Positions 35,225 through 48,800 of a stretch of DNA of 64,000 nt are shown piece after piece; within the stretch, counting starts at the first letter, position 1; every line of letters begins with the position of its first letter. Below the pieces are notes generated by a model, which was not told the origin of the DNA, did not search any database, and saw only the letters and a list, made by a program, of their open reading frames with translations. The position numbers and the translations under genes are program-made. The stretch covers positions 620,001-684,000 of the forward strand of contig NC_079148.1 in NCBI RefSeq assembly GCF_945859685.1. The letters are read 5' to 3'. The DNA is from Eupeodes corollae. Taxonomy: Eukaryota; Arthropoda; Insecta; Diptera; Syrphidae.

Positions 35225-36670
35225 TCATCCCCTCATGGTCCCTCGAGAGAGGACTTTACCACTCAATTGCTTTCTTAGCCCAAAGAAACAGCGATTAGCA
35301 AGAGTTATTCTGCGTTTGGTCTCAGCGCTGGTGTTGTTTTCTGCGTTTACAGCGGAGCCTGGTTAGACGAAGTCCTTGACTACCTCACAGTTACGTCTGT
35401 CGTTTTGACCAAGACGTCGGTGTTGTATGTCCTTTCTTGACGACAGCATGTACTTTGTTTTGCCTCATTAACCGTTAAACCCATTTTTGCCGCCTCTGCC
35501 TCAATACTCACAAAAGCCCCATTTTATAGACTTTTGAAAGATAGTGCATCTAGTGTTGACGTGTAAGCTCTGACAGCGCATCACCATGTCTAAAATCTTT
35601 TTTGACATCATAAGGTTCTGTTAAGTTGTTTCCAACCTTTGTCGAGCAGCGTGAATTCTCCATGGTCATCCTGCACAAAGGGACGAGTTTGGCAGGGATG
35701 GCAAAACTAGACGTGGCTCTATACAGCTCATCCCTGTAGATGCTTTGCCTTGAAATCGATAAAAAGATGGTGGGTGTCGTGAGTGGTAATGTAAATATTT
35801 GATCGACGATGGGCTTTAGACGTTCACATATTACTGCAGAGAACATTTTGTAAGCATTGTTGAGTAGACTGATTCCTCTATAGTTGGTGCAGTTTAGAGA
35901 GTCTCCTTTTTTCAGGATCGGGCGAACAATACTGAGGTTCCATTCATCGGGTATGCTTTCTTCCAACCATATCTTACAGATAAGTTGGTGCATGCTCCTA
36001 ACCAACTTATCTTCAGCTGTTTTAAAGAGCTCGACATTTAAGCCATCCGCTCCAGCGGCTTTATTAAGACTTAAGATTAGATATGGCAATCTTTAGTTCG
36101 TCTAAGTCGGGAGGACGGGCTTGTTGGTTTTCGTCGTCTATGTTGAATCTATCATCTTGCCTTACAGCGGAATTCAGATCGCCGTTATTCAATCTGCAGA
36201 AGTGGTCCTTCCATATCCTCACCATTGATTGCAGTTCCACTATGATGTTTCCACTTTCGTCTTTGCAGCCTTTGGTTCTAGGTTTATGTACCTGTAAATT
36301 TTGTTTCACCTGTTCATAAAACTTTCGAACTTCATTCCTGCTTTTAAACATCTCAACATTTTCGACGCTTCTCATGACCTCTCTTTTTCCTTCTGAGAAG
36401 TCGGTGTTCCTCTCGTCTCTTCTGCTCACAGACCTCATGTGCAGCTCTCGTTCTTTTATGCAGCGCCGCACCGCTTTGCGTGACTGTTGGCTGCATTTGC
36501 CTGCCGACATTCCTCACTAAACCAGGGGTTCCCTTTTGGTGTCTGCTTGAAACCCAGCACATCAGAGACAGTTTCTCTGATTGCATCTTGACAAATGTTG
36601 CCACTGGGTTTCGATTCCTTGTGTTGGCGGTGGCAGAGGAAAAATAACACTAGGAATTCTAAAATCATTG
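35225..36670 (-). mobile_element. RTE-clade LINE, third copy (linker to RT C-terminus)
   Basis: The minus strand carries the linker (ETVSDVLGFKQTPKGNPWFS, EMFKSRNEVRKFYEQVKQNL, MVRIWKDHFCRLNNGD; 36640-36150), RT start (NKAAGADGLNVELFKTA, HQLICKIWLEESIPDEWN, LNCTNYRGISLLNNAYKMFS; 36089-35820), IYRDELYRATSSFAIPAKLV and TEPYDVKKDFRHGDALSE (35730-35560), then EIKRRITLANRCFFGLRKQL-like sequence in a decayed frame near 35300. The segment that should hold YADD is missing, and the first RT Asp block is altered. The endonuclease lies beyond the 5' truncation at 36670. Confidence 0.85.
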
Positions 36671-36919
36671 TATGTTAATAACTTTAAAACTTTTGAGTAT
36701 CTTCAAATAAACTGATTTTGTTAACGTAATCGTTGTAAAAGATTTCAATCTTTTTCTTAAGACATTGAACAGAAGAATTTACGTATTTTTTTGTAAATAT
36801 ACACTTTTTGAAAAATCTTACTATACTGAGCCTGGAAGACGAAGAATTCGCATTCTTTTTATTTTAAGGTCTGAATTTCTTTTTAAGAAATTTATTTTAT
36901 CTTCATAAAAATATTGTGA

Positions 36920-37440
36920 CTCCAGATATTATTCAAATATGACATAACGATCGATGGTAAAGAAGTTGGCCCTTGGCGATTCCCCCTATCTGTCTGTCTG
37001 TCCTAAAACTTTAACAATGCCACTACAGCCTAAACCACTAGATCGATTGAGTTCAAGTTTAAAAATGTAGGTTTTAAGCAGACTTGCATTATTCTTTTTT
37101 ACTGTTTAGGGCCAAAATTAGCAGACACATTATTTGTCAAAAACGTCTCAATAGATTTTTATAAAAATGTTGTCTAATTTTTTACCTGCAATATATAAGA
37201 TGTATAGGACAAGTATTGCATTCGTAAGACATTTCGAACATGACCATTACGATGGTAGAGGAGTAGAAAATGAGTCAGTCCCCCAATTCTATCCGTCTTC
37301 TATCTGTCCATGCTCCTACAGGTCAAGCCATTGAGTTTTTAGCCGATTCGCGTTAGGCGTTTTTTCATTTTTTTTAAACTAAAAGTAACAGTAGTTCTCA
37401 TACAAATTTTTGGCCCAAAAGCGACAGTTCGAATTTTATC
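36920..37440. repeat. Diverged tandem pair of a dispersed repeat
   Basis: Two related segments lie about 310 bp apart: TATGACATAACGATCGATGG...CTGTCTGTCC (36940-37005) and GACCATTACGATGGTAGAGG...ATCTGTCC (37240-37310). Each is followed by text resembling the same body (ACAGCCTAAACCACT / ACAGGTCAAGCCATT). Family unknown. Confidence 0.5.
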
Positions 37441-39199
37441 AAAAATGAACTGATATATTTTTTTTAAATAGTCTCTGAACATTTATTCCTAATTTGGTTT
37501 CTTTCATTAAAAAAAATTGTGTTTGTATTGCTCCAGAACCATAGAACCGTTACTTTGTTTTTAAGTTTTATCAGAAATTAACTAACCGATTTCAAAACAT
37601 TGTTTTCTGGACAAGTTCTTTCACTGTCTCCATAATATTTTATGATCAAAAGTATCAAATTCAACTTTTTTCGATTTTAAAAAAATATTACACATTTTTT
37701 TTCGAAACTCGATATCTCGAAGTTCAGTCGTTATTTGTTTACGAAATTGAAATGTGAAAGTATGTTAACAAGCTCTAAATAACTGCATACTAAAAATATT
37801 TTAAAACTGAAAAAGAAAAATTTTTAATTTCAAATCAAAATTTGAAACAAAATAGGGTTTAAAATGACATTAAACATTTTTGATAACAAACTTTGTTACA
37901 GGTACATTTTAAAATTTTAAGATACAAGAGTTATTTTTTAACAGCGTCTTTGGATCTTAAAATTTCTTACAATAAGAGATTTTTAAAATCAACTTTTTTA
38001 AGTATTATATAAAAAAACTGTATTTAAAATTTATATTTTTAAAAGTACAGCCAATTTTTTACCAAAACAGTGAATTATTAATTTTGAATTCCTAAGATTT
38101 TAGTATTATGCATAATATATAACCTTGATGTCTTGTTTTTCTTGAAAAGTGCTAAAGCAATCGGACACTGTTTTCCAATAGAAAACCTCAATCAAAAAGA
38201 TTATACTTCTCTCACTTAAAAACTACTCCACAGCACATGTCCTAATCTTCGTCCTTTCTTCAAACTCTTGTTTTTCATCAACGGTTTTTCTTAAGAGCTT
38301 TTAACGAACCCGTATGTCGTATCTAGAACATCATGATTCTTGAACATGGCATTTCAATTTTCATCTTTAAGTCAATTACTTCCATAAGAAATCCCCATTC
38401 CAAGCTTACCTAAAAATGGTGATGGTGGTGTAGTCAGACGGAAAGGGGGTTACATATTAATATTGAATGCGTCGTCTTTCATAGTTTCTTACGCCTCTGG
38501 CCTTATAACTTATGCAAGAAGTTTTTAATTGAAAAATGTTCGAAGTTCGAAGGGGGTTAATGGATGTGGCACTCTAATTTGAAGCCGGTTCTTAAATATA
38601 TAGATATATATTTTTTGAGAGTACGAAGTCCTTGTAAATGGAAGAATAAAGTACTGTGAGAACCTTTACCAAACGTTCCATTAATATTTTCGCAATCATA
38701 AGAAGCGCGAATAATCTTCTTTTGATAAAATATTTTAATCCTCTCACGAGAAAATTAGTCCAGGAATGAGGAATCAAATATTCGAGCCAATGCAATGGAT
38801 AGATGGATGGATGGTTGAATGGTACAGGAGACAGGACAGGATAGTGTTATTTCGAGAAGAATAATCACAGGGCGTTGTGAATCAATTTGCAAAGTGTCAC
38901 TGCTTGCCATAATTACTTGTCCTCAACAATATGTTACTATAGCCTACGAACTGCGAATCAAATAGAAATGCAGTGAAGTGTTGCCGTTTGATTTTTTTAA
39001 ACTTTTTATTTACTTTTAACTCTTTCAAATTGCCCTTTTTTGTTTTAAATTTTAAATCAGTTAAGTAAAAGCTTAAAAAGGTTTAAAAGGCTCAATCCAT
39101 GGTCTTTATTAATGACAGTCAAAATTTTATAAAACGATGCTTTAAAACCAAAAGAATAAGATAATTATTTGATTTCACCAATCAAAAAATAGAGTTAAG
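37441..39199. other. Gene-free AT-rich stretch
   Basis: Poly-A/T-rich sequence without a coding signal. A short (GGATGGAT)-like run is at 38795-38815. Confidence 0.5.
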
Positions 39200-39470
39200 G
39201 TTCAATACAATTTATCACAATCACGAGTACTTAAAAAAGTTTTGAAAGTTGTAACATCATTTGAATAAACTATACACTCTAAGTGTTTCAACACAGGTAA
39301 ATCTTTTTTATATAAAAATAAAAAGAAATAGGACCTAAGTGACTACCTTGTGGGATACCAAAGTTAACTTTTGGTTTTGGACAAACCAAATCCATATTGA
39401 ATACAATAACCTTAAATAAAATAAAATATATATTCACCAAAACATTGAAATTATGTCTAATCTACTTGTA
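39200..39470 (-). mobile_element. Jockey-type LINE fragment (GIPQGSHLGP)
   Basis: Minus strand KVNFGIPQGSHLGPISFYFY (39375-39315) is the RT block just before the YADD site. It resembles the fragment at 25115-25165. Flanks are too decayed to follow. Confidence 0.65.
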
Positions 39471-39539
39471 AAAGCAAAATCTTTGCTTAGGAAAATTGAG
39501 AAATATAATTAGATTTGTGAACGGTGTGTCACTTTTTGC

Positions 39540-41055
39540 TGGGTGATATTTCTGAAATTCTGGAAGACTACATGATCCTACTCCTCAGGTCTCGTTCCGA
39601 GCAGATGGAAAACAGCATTTGTCCAGCCTATTCCCAAAAAAGGCAAATCCTCCTCACCCTCTAATTACCGACCGATTGCACTTACGTCCCTTCCAAGGTC
39701 ATGGAAACTCTCATTAATTATCAGTTCAAGAAATATCTCGAAGATCGAAATCTTCTAAATGATCAAAAATATGGCTTTTGCAGTAATAGGTCCACTGGTT
39801 ATCTCATGGTTCATCTCACCGGACAGTGAAGCAAAACTTTACAGGGTTTTTCAGAAAGTAAGGTTATTGCACTTGATATTTCAAAAGCATTCTATAAGGT
39901 TTGGCATAAGGCTCTCTTACCGAAAATGAGTGCTTTTGGTGTTCTCGAATTCCTGCTTCTTTGGATTAGTAATTACCTATCGGATCGTTCAATACAAGTA
40001 GTATTGGATGAGTTTAATTCTAAAAAACATAAAATAAATGCTGGTGTGCCACAGGGCTCTGTTTTATCTCCAACACCCTTTCTCATTTGTATTAATGATC
40101 TCCTGTCTGCAACTTTAAATACAATAGTACTCTTAGCTTTTCATATTCGTTTTCAGATTCACATCCATCTCTTTCGGATATGGAACTGCAACGACAAAAT
40201 ATGATCAGCTCATTAAATTCCGACCTAAACAGCATTGTACAATGGGGATTAAAAAAAAGGAATTTAATGTTTCGAAAATCCAATTCTGTCTTGTATCGTT
40301 AAAGCGAGATACACCCTCCTCGCCTTTATCCATTGATGACACTTGCATCGAGGAGACTAAACATCTCCATATTCTCGGTGTATCACCAACCACCTTTTGT
40401 GGAACGATCACATACGCGATGTGGCCAAAAATGCCGCAAGATGTTTGGGTTTTCTAAGGCAACACAAGAAGTCTTTCTCCCCTCTGATCTGCCTGTTATC
40501 TATAAAACTTATATACGTCCAAACCTTGAGTATAACTCTCACCTCTGGGCTGATGCTCCTGAAACTTACTTGAGCCTCTTGGACAGTATTGAACGTAGAG
40601 CATTTAAATTAATTGGTGATAACACCACCATAAGATCATTTACGTCGCGTAAACATGTCGAAATGTTTCTTGTCTAACTCTTTTTTACCGCTATTTTCAT
40701 GGTTTATGCTCAAGTGAAATAGCCAGCTGCATTCCTTCCCTTAAAGAGTTCAACCCTAATACTCGCGCTTCCAGATATGATCATCAGTATACCCTCGAGC
40801 CCAACTTTGGTCGTACTGTTAAGTACAGAGATTCGTTCTTTAGCCGTACCACGCGAATTTGGAATGGCTTACCACACTCTGTTTTTCCCAGCCATTGCAA
40901 TATTCAGAAATTCTAAAACAATGCGCACCGACACCTCCTTTCAATCTCTCTCTCTCCTCTTCCTAGTGCTCACACTGTGTCTACATAATAAGGGTAGTAA
41001 CATCCCCTTGAGTGTGAGCTTATTATTGAAAAAAAAACTCCAAAGGGACTGACAA
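39540..41055 (+). mobile_element. CR1/jockey-like LINE, RT to ORF end, broken
   Basis: Best copy of its family here: VPSRWKTAFVQPIPKKGKSS, NYRPIALTSL, LINYQFKKYLEDRNLLNDQK (39590-39770), VIALDISKAFYKVWHKALLP (first Asp block, 39865-39925), SFGVLEFLLLWISNYLSDRS-like text and INAGVPQGSVLSPTPFLICI (40035-40095). The YADD segment is deleted at about 40125, after which the frame shifts into HPSLSDMELQRQN (about 40160). Then LGFLRQHKK-like, PVIYKTYIRPNLEYNSHLWA (40490-40550), IERRAFKLIGD, and FGRTVKYRDSFFSRTTRIWN with LPHSVFPSH (40810-40895). Loss of YADD makes it inactive. Fragments of the same family lie at 16070, 19360, 53790 and 55126. Confidence 0.85.
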
Positions 41056-43779
41056 CATTTCAAATTTGATTTTCACTTCTTTTGATAAGAAGACTACAAG
41101 ACGGCAACGCTGAATGCAGAATTAGAATTGCCTATATGTGGTGCATATGGTGATGATGTTGAACCCTGTTCCATACCGACCGACACTTCGGCGACGCGCA
41201 AAACAGTCATCCCTAATCTGTGCGGAAGAGAAAATCCTGTCATTAATCACGACGACGACGTCATTTGGTCGTTACAAAATCTAATTAAGGGTAAACATTG
41301 CGACTCGGGCTAAACATTCGGTGCATCATCATCCAGGCTATACAGCTTCCGTCGTCATCATTGTCGTCCTCATCCTGCGTCCTTGTCGTTGCGTTGACGT
41401 TGGTTTGTTGCTCGAATAAGGCAATACCTATCGCCACTTATATTACCCCTATACTATCCGAGCTCTGACCGCTGCTGCTTCTGGTGAACAGGACATCAGG
41501 ACATTTTAATTTGTCTGTCACTTGCAGGCCTCCAAATCCAAAACCAAGCAACAATGTTGAAATGCCGTTTAACCACAGCATATCCTTTCCGTATTCGTAA
41601 CACACCCAGAGAGACAGCTCAAAATCACTGATGGTTTGCAAAATTTTTAGTGTGGTGTTGAAGTGACATTAGCAAAACCTTGACGCGAAAATTTTCAACC
41701 CGCATGCCGTATCCGCATCCGACAAACAACACTACTACCACCACCGACATCGTCGCCACCGCGCCGACGAACATGAATGTTGAAAGCAGTGTCACATACT
41801 TCCAGCTTAGGTTTTCCTATATTTAAAGCTAATTTATATATAGATCGAGGTGTATCAACAGAAACGGGACGGAAGGACTCCCAAGCAAAAGGGTGGCAAA
41901 AGAATATGCATTAAGGATTTGCGCCTTGTCTTGCCTTGAGAACAAAAGCCAGAAGTTTCACGTCTTTCGGTACTTCCGCCAAAGGCTAAATTATACTCTT
42001 CCTTTACTTTTCGTCGTCCTCCTTATTTTGTGTAGGGATCAGAGTGCTTAAGTGTCACCATTGGGAGCTTCTATTTTCTATTTATTTATATATATATTAT
42101 ATGTATATGAAATGAGAAGCTTGAAAGGATGTATTTTTCTCAAGTGTTGCATAATTTCATATTTTCGCTTTTGTTTCATTGAATAATTTATCTGTGCTTT
42201 GTGTTGTTTCGAGGCTGAATTTGAATCCTTATTTCTTTATTTTAAAAGTCTGCAAATTCTTAGCAGATATTATTCATGGTCCTCCTTTGGAATTGTAATT
42301 CGTTGTTATAGATATTTATGTATATGCCACTGCTTGGTTTGTATTACATTTAAATACATTTTGTTATAAAGAATTCATTGTCATTCCCTTGTGATCTTTT
42401 GAATTTTTATCACATTCTTATCAAGTCCTTATCCGGACGTCATTCATATTTTAATATGAAAAAGGGAATCCTCGTATTTGATTTCGTGCCATGCCGAGTG
42501 GACATTCAAATGGACACATATATGATTTAAATATCTCAAGAAGAAAATGTTGATTGTAACTTGACAAAATAAAAGGAATTTCTTAATCTAATCTCTGCCT
42601 AAGGGATGGACTCGGTGGACAGAGCATTTTTTAACTTATTCTCAAGTCCCTTCGCCACCAGGTTACCATTTAATATCTTAGAATATACCTTCATCTATGC
42701 ATATGATTCAGACTGGAAGGGGGTTGGGATTTTTCAACACAATTTATTAGGCATTTTCTTCGTTTTTTCTTTTGCTTCCTTTGTGTAGATGACGCTGGAG
42801 GACATCATCACTATGACATCAGGTGGCACTGGTTACGATTTCCATTGTAGTTTTCACACACAGTGCTGGAACAACATGAAAAGATGATTTGTTGCACGTA
42901 ACTTTTCCTTCTTGAATCCTGCCAACGACGACGACGCCAACGTAACGAAACGATATTTTTGTAAACATATAGTTTCAACAACTCTCAGCACGTTTTGAAG
43001 TAAATTTTTTGCTATGAGTTCCAAACATTAGGTAGGTAAGTACTTTTTTGAACATCAAAAAGTTTTGTGCTTACTCAAGGACGAACAAAAAAGAAAGGAG
43101 TAAAATTTAGTTCGCCATTAATTCTGTATAGTAAAGAAATTGGAAAACTTTGGTTGGTACAATGTTTTTGAAGAAGTGTGACTGAATATGTGTTCAAGAA
43201 AAACCACTCAGCGAAATGAAAATAATACACCAGGAAGGTTATAGAGTTTAGATACAAGGAGTTGGACATTCGCTTAAGTTTCCTCCCTCACACATAACTT
43301 TGAAATCGAAAAAAAAAATACGTGTACACAATATATGATCATATTTCTTCGTAATTTTGCTATATTAAACCTTTTGACACTTAGGCTTGAAAAGGTAGAG
43401 TTAAGGGTCAAATAATTAATTGATAAATTGTATAAAAAGATACACCCTCTTTTTCAATTTTACTAGAATACCGTTTTTGAGTGAGGATTTCAAATTTCTC
43501 TACAATTTTACCGAGTTGGTTGATTATGACGAACCTAATCTTGAAGTAACGTGTTAAACGGAACAACTTTTGAATTAATTTTTAGTTATTTAAATTCCAA
43601 ACATTCAACTAATATTATGATACTTCAAATGACAGCTGAGTTTAACAGATGTCGATAGCCAGTGCTACCAACTTGAAAACACGAAATGAAGTAACCTAGA
43701 TTGTAAGTTTGAAACGTTGTACTTGTTTACCTTAGAAATTTAAAATTTAATTCATATTTAAATTCATCATAGAATTTTA
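41056..43779. other. Gene-free stretch, probably single-copy
   Basis: No gene recognised. 41690-41780 is rich in CCACCA/CGACAT/CGCC trinucleotides, 41345-41380 in GTCGTC. Few transposon matches, like 20071-23459 and 27121-28499. It may be intergenic or intronic DNA. Confidence 0.45.
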
Positions 43780-44350
43780 TGTCCTCACGAGCTGTTCCTT
43801 AGAATCCGTTTTACTGTAAAAAATTCTTAATATTCCAGAATCAATAATCAATCTCATACACTTGATCTCATTTACTATTTTCAATTCAAAACACTTTTCA
43901 CTACAACTCGTCGAATCAGTAAATTTTGTTGAAGTGATCGTAGGACTAAAGATACTGTTAAAAAGTTTAAATTCTTGACACCCTTGACAATATATTTTTC
44001 AGACAAACTCAAAAACATTACCCCTTAGTTTTAGAACTAGTTATCAGTTCATGGTCTCCAAACCAGATGCTTAGCCAACTAATACTAAGTCAAATATTTG
44101 TTATTTAAGAAAAGCCCCCATCATCTGCAAAAGCTGTCAAAGAATCTCTAAGTGGTAATCTGAATAAGCAACTAATACATACCAAAAAAAGTATTGGTCC
44201 CAAAACCGAACCTCGTGTCACTCTCTAATCGAATGCCTTTATTTCACTCCTTAATCCTTCACTCTTTGCGTTCTTACATGTAAGTATGTTCGTAACCAAT
44301 CACTCAAGAAACCTTAAAACCCTGAACTATGGCCGATTGCCATAGTTTCG
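43780..44350 (-). mobile_element. LINE-D, RT fragment
   Basis: On the minus strand: VTRGSVLGPILFLVCISCLF and LTAFADDGGFS with an intact FADD (44225-44110), then HLVWRPHIDN-like and KNLNFLTVSLV blocks (about 44050-43930), which match the segment after YADD in I-type LINEs. Upstream sequence to 44350 has stops. It faces the next LINE in the opposite orientation. Confidence 0.7.
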
Positions 44351-44369
44351 TTTCTTTCGAAGTTGTTCA

Positions 44370-45350
44370 ATAAACTATTCTGAGGCAGATCCAAAAATAT
44401 CTTTAATTCAACGACCTGTTAAGTACCTGTCAGTCTGGTTTTCGATCTAAGCACAGCTGCAAATCCGTCTTATTTTTTGTAACTGATGAAATAAGAATGG
44501 CAATGGAAAGCGATCATGTTACATTGCTAACACTGTTAGATTATTCAAAGACTTGTGATACTGTTAACCACTCAATTCTTTTTCTTCTTCGTATCTCAGC
44601 GGAAAGCAACAATGCGGGGTGGCCAATGGATACTCATCCACATTTCTCAATGTTTTGAGTGGAGTGCCACAGGGATCTATCCTTGGACCAATCCTCTTCT
44701 CACTTTACATAAGTGAGTTACCATAAGTTGCTAAACATTGTTTAATTCATCTTTATGCTGTTGATGTGCAGCTTCTGATAAGTCGACCTTTTAATGAACG
44801 AGGATCCGTTCCGAATTTCACAGTGGTCAAAAAAGAACGATCGCCACATTAACCCTGTCAAATTAACATCCCTCCCAATTTATCGCAAAAAATTTATATA
44901 TTGGCGTTAAACCCGTTGAAACTTGACGAATACGTTAGCACTGCTAGAAACCTAGCAGTAGTATTCAATCGCACTCTCACTTGGGATGACCACCTTAATA
45001 GTGACATTGGTAAAGTCTATGGAAGTCTTCGCCTTCTTTAAGACACTCGAAATTTCATCTCGATCAAAACCAAACTGCTACTTGCTTAGGCTCTTATACT
45101 ACCAATATATTGTGCTGTTTGGGTGTGAAATCGTTTGTAAACTAGACTGTGTAACTAGCCGCAAACTGAATGTTGCTTATAACAATATCGTCCGCTAATC
45201 TACGTCGTTATGATCACATATCACATTTTTGCGGTACGGATTTCTGGTTGTAAAGGCTTGCAACACTTTGTAACACTCATGTCCTACCTTGTAAGCGATT
45301 TTTGAAACAATTAAATACAAATACCAATACATCGGACAGCTCAAGTTAGT
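44370..45350 (+). mobile_element. Jockey-type LINE, RT to C-terminus, broken
   Basis: Frame 1 (44402-44600) reads LLSTCQSGFRSKHSCKSVLF, MAMESDHVTLLTLLDYSKTC (family LLDYSKAFD) and VNHSILFLL. Then VLSGVPQGSILGPILFSLYI (44650-44715), HLYAVDVQLLISR (YAVD for YADD, about 44755), INPVKLTSLPIYRKKFIY-like, and TARNLAVVFNRTLTWDDHLN (44940-45000), a shift to VKSMEVFAFFKTLEIS, and LNVAYNNIVR (about 45190). One catalytic Asp is lost and frames shift repeatedly. LINE-E (52290) belongs to a similar group. Confidence 0.82.
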
Positions 45351-45377
45351 TAAGAAACTAGGTATGAGGGTCTTTCA

Positions 45378-45818
45378 TTATGTGTCCATTGAAATTTCTG
45401 TTGACAAATACGCCCTCATTTCTTCTGCGACTTCATCCAATGTCTTTGAATTTATTTTCAAAACAGCATCGTTTCTTGGTGCTACAATCGCTATTTGACA
45501 CTGAAATTGATCATATTCTGATTCTGAACTTGTTGCAAGTGTTTAACCTGATTTAAAAGATAACAGAAATTCTTTCAAATCAGGTTTAACTCTTGCAATA
45601 AGTTCAGAATTACTGTGAATTAAATTGCAAAAATATTCCGTTAGTGGCACATAGCCCCCGAAAACGGATTTTAACTGCTCAACTTCTATTTTTAATTCTG
45701 TTTGAGCATAGTTGTCTGTATTAATTTCATTATGAGAATCGCCTAATGATAGGCAACGAAGGTCGGTCCAGCTGGTAGCACCTAATAATATGCTACTAAC
45801 TAGAGATCTAAAAAAGAA
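45378..45818 (-). pseudogene. Unassigned coding-like stretch, one in-frame stop
   Basis: I do not recognise this. On the minus strand one frame stays open for 91 codons from the preceding stop (45821-45819), has a TAA at 45545-45543, and stays open for another 54 codons in the same frame to TAA at 45380-45378. The amino-acid mix (NYAQTELKIEVEQLKSVFGG, YVPLTEYFCNLIHSNSELIA; then VLKINSKTLDEVAEEMRAYL) looks like a real soluble, partly helical protein. There is no Met near the start. A 31-bp inverted repeat spans the internal stop. It could be a transposon gag/transposase piece or a host exon remnant. Confidence 0.4.
45524..45607. repeat. Inverted repeat with 31-bp arms
   Basis: Arms at 45524-45554 and 45577-45607 are reverse complements with three mismatches, separated by 22 bp. 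It overlaps the internal stop of the coding-like stretch. Confidence 0.85.
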
Positions 45819-45821
45819 TTA

Positions 45822-48800
45822 TTAAATATCTAATTATAAGTGTTTCTACTCGAATGAGCTGTTAACGAAATTTGTTGAGGCAGTAAAAAGCACTTAAAAC
45901 ACTTTCAAGCTTCGTAACTACCTCCAGAAAAAAAAATTATATCATTATATTGCTGCGTTGCGACATGAAGGAAGGACAAACAAACAAACAAACTGACCTT
46001 CCCATTGATAAAATTTTGCTCCAATTTCATTATTTCAGTTCTCAAGGTACGCTTTGTTGATTTTTGGTTCTACGTGTTTGAAGAAACCCGATGGGATTAT
46101 GGTAAGTAGTAATTATTGAAAGCATTAACTTTAAGAGAGATAATTTAAATTATATTTTTACAACCGCGAAACTCATAACTATACATCAAATGTTATCATA
46201 GTCAACCTACCTACTCTCCTATCTTTATTTATTTGCACCTAACTACAATACAAAAAACTTAAATTGTTTACTTTTTAAACACCAAAATTATTCCAAAGTA
46301 ATTATTTACGAAAACAGAATTTTGTATATTAACACAGAATAGTGGTTCTGAAAATAATAACAACACAAAAAATAAAACATTCTCATCCCAACTCCCAGAA
46401 ATATACACATTCCAACTTTCCGTTCCGGACGCAGCTCAGTGTGTTCTAGGAAGGTATGGAAATTCGCAAATAATGAAAAGTGAGTTTCAACAGTTAGCTG
46501 ATTACAATTTGATAAAAACAATTTAAATTTTCATTATATGTACAAAATTACCAATATATGTATGTATGTACATATTTGGACTTAATTCGAGAATGATGAT
46601 GGTGATTTTGATGGTCCAGTTGATGTTCGCCTCATTCATACATCCTCCAAGCCGAGCAACGCCAACACCAACGCGAACGAAACGTTTGCAAATGAGGACA
46701 AAATTGATTTAAAATTAACATGATGGTTGTTTAAATATTGGAAGGACAACAATAAGCTAATCAGATTAATTTGGAATAATTTAACAGAGCCAGCTGTTGG
46801 TGGGCCCAGGCACACAAATGATAAAATAAACATTCAGTGATTTTCCATAAATGATTATTTAAATGAATTTGTTAAATGGTTAAGTGGCAAAAAAGCAGTT
46901 TTCTCACATTGTATATGTTTTTAACTTTTTGCAACCCAAAAACTATGGTGTTCTAAAGGAGAGGGTATAGCGTCTCTTCGCCGCTTACAAACCCTATATA
47001 GGTCCAGAATGCACATAGGAAAACAATTAAAATGTGGTGACAAATTGTTGTTTTATGATGGAGTTAGCTTTAAGAATTTCATTTTATTTACAAAGAGTTT
47101 AAGAATTTTAAATTAACAAATTGGTACCACCGCCATCCCAAATTTTCTCCAGGATTCTTTTGAAGCAGCGAATCAAAGCAGAGTGGTCAAGTGTTTTGAA
47201 ATACCAATGCCCTGTACCCATGTTCTGTAACTATTGCCTTAAAAAAATTCATCGAGAAACTTTGGAATCTGGAACATACGAGTACGTTATTTTATGGCAT
47301 CATTGGGGTTTCGGTTAATTTGAGAGTCGATAATTTAATCGAATGGAAAAATATGGAATGAGAATCACTGAAAAGTGTTGTTCTATTAGATGGAAAGGCG
47401 ATAACTTGTTGTCATCGAATGTCTAAATTTATCACGACATTAGAAGCGGACGCAAATCAAAGACATGTCATCACAACTTCTTATTATAATAAAAACAGGA
47501 AATACTCGGAAAATATTATGTTAATTAAAATGGTTTGTGTCTTTGAATGAACTTATCGAATACACACCATTTTGTGTCGGCAAGCTAGTTTCCTTCCAAG
47601 ACACAACTCATCCCGGGAATGAAAAATATTTGTAAGCATACTTAACGAAAACAACTGTTTGTGTATTCAACTAGTTCCTTCAAAGCTTTTTCCTTTATTT
47701 TAAGTTCATATTAGAAGAAGCAGGATGGGAAATAAATTATCTGAAGATAAGAAAGAGTCAGAACATGTATGGTAACATTGTAAAGCGATCGCCTATTGGT
47801 TGGGTAGTTAAGTAGGGTGTCTAAGACGAATAAAGAATAGTTCATTGGCGTTCTCAACTTTATGCAGATAGATAGGTAAAGACATGTTTATGATGATAAT
47901 GAAGGAATGTTATGGGTGGGTAGAAGAAGCTTACTACAATACAGTCACATTTCTTTTTTATTACAAGTTTTCAGCGCAAACATGGAGTTATTACGTTCAT
48001 TTTATTTTTTTTTCCTTAAAGTTTAAAAAGAAACAAGCATACGAACAGGTATAAGAAATTGCTATTGATGTTTTGTTTAAAGTCAGGCTCTTGTGCGTTT
48101 TGGATTTAATTGTTCTCGCGGCACTCACTTTTTTTTTACTTCTCTAACATCGTAATATCACGTTTGATTAAAATCTCGAGTTCGAAATTGTGCACAAATG
48201 CAAAACTTGCCATATAGTTCCTACATGTCGCAAGTAATAAGCAAAATAATATTATATTTAATTTCGACATTAAAATGAGTTATTTCGATATTTTGGCTAA
48301 GTTCGGGGCACCATATTTAGACTCATTGCTGATGCAAAGTCCTTCTGAACGTCCCAGATTCAAAAAAATATAGTGCCGAACAGATATGCCCTGCTCCATA
48401 TGTGGATGCATTTCTTCAAGTCAACTGCACCTCAAGAACATAAATTGGTTCAGTTCCCCAAATCAATATTTTGGCATTTCGAATTGGTCAGTGTTATCCA
48501 GAAGATTTTTCAGGTGTATCTTGTTTCGTTCTTGGTCAATTTCCGAAACTAAAATTATTGCCTACTTACATATATTATTTTCAATTGACAAGAGATTAAA
48601 CGTTTAATTTAAAACCTTCTAATTGATATTCCAGTCAGATAGTTTGGGAATTGAACCTAATCCGTTTAGTTTCCAAAGCAATAACTGAGTTACGAGTATT
48701 TTTTTTTAACGAAGCGAAAAGTTATCGTCTGAGTTTGTTCATTTTTATTTTATTGGCAGTTTTTAAAGCTTGACAGCTTTAAATAGTTATAACGTTGGGA

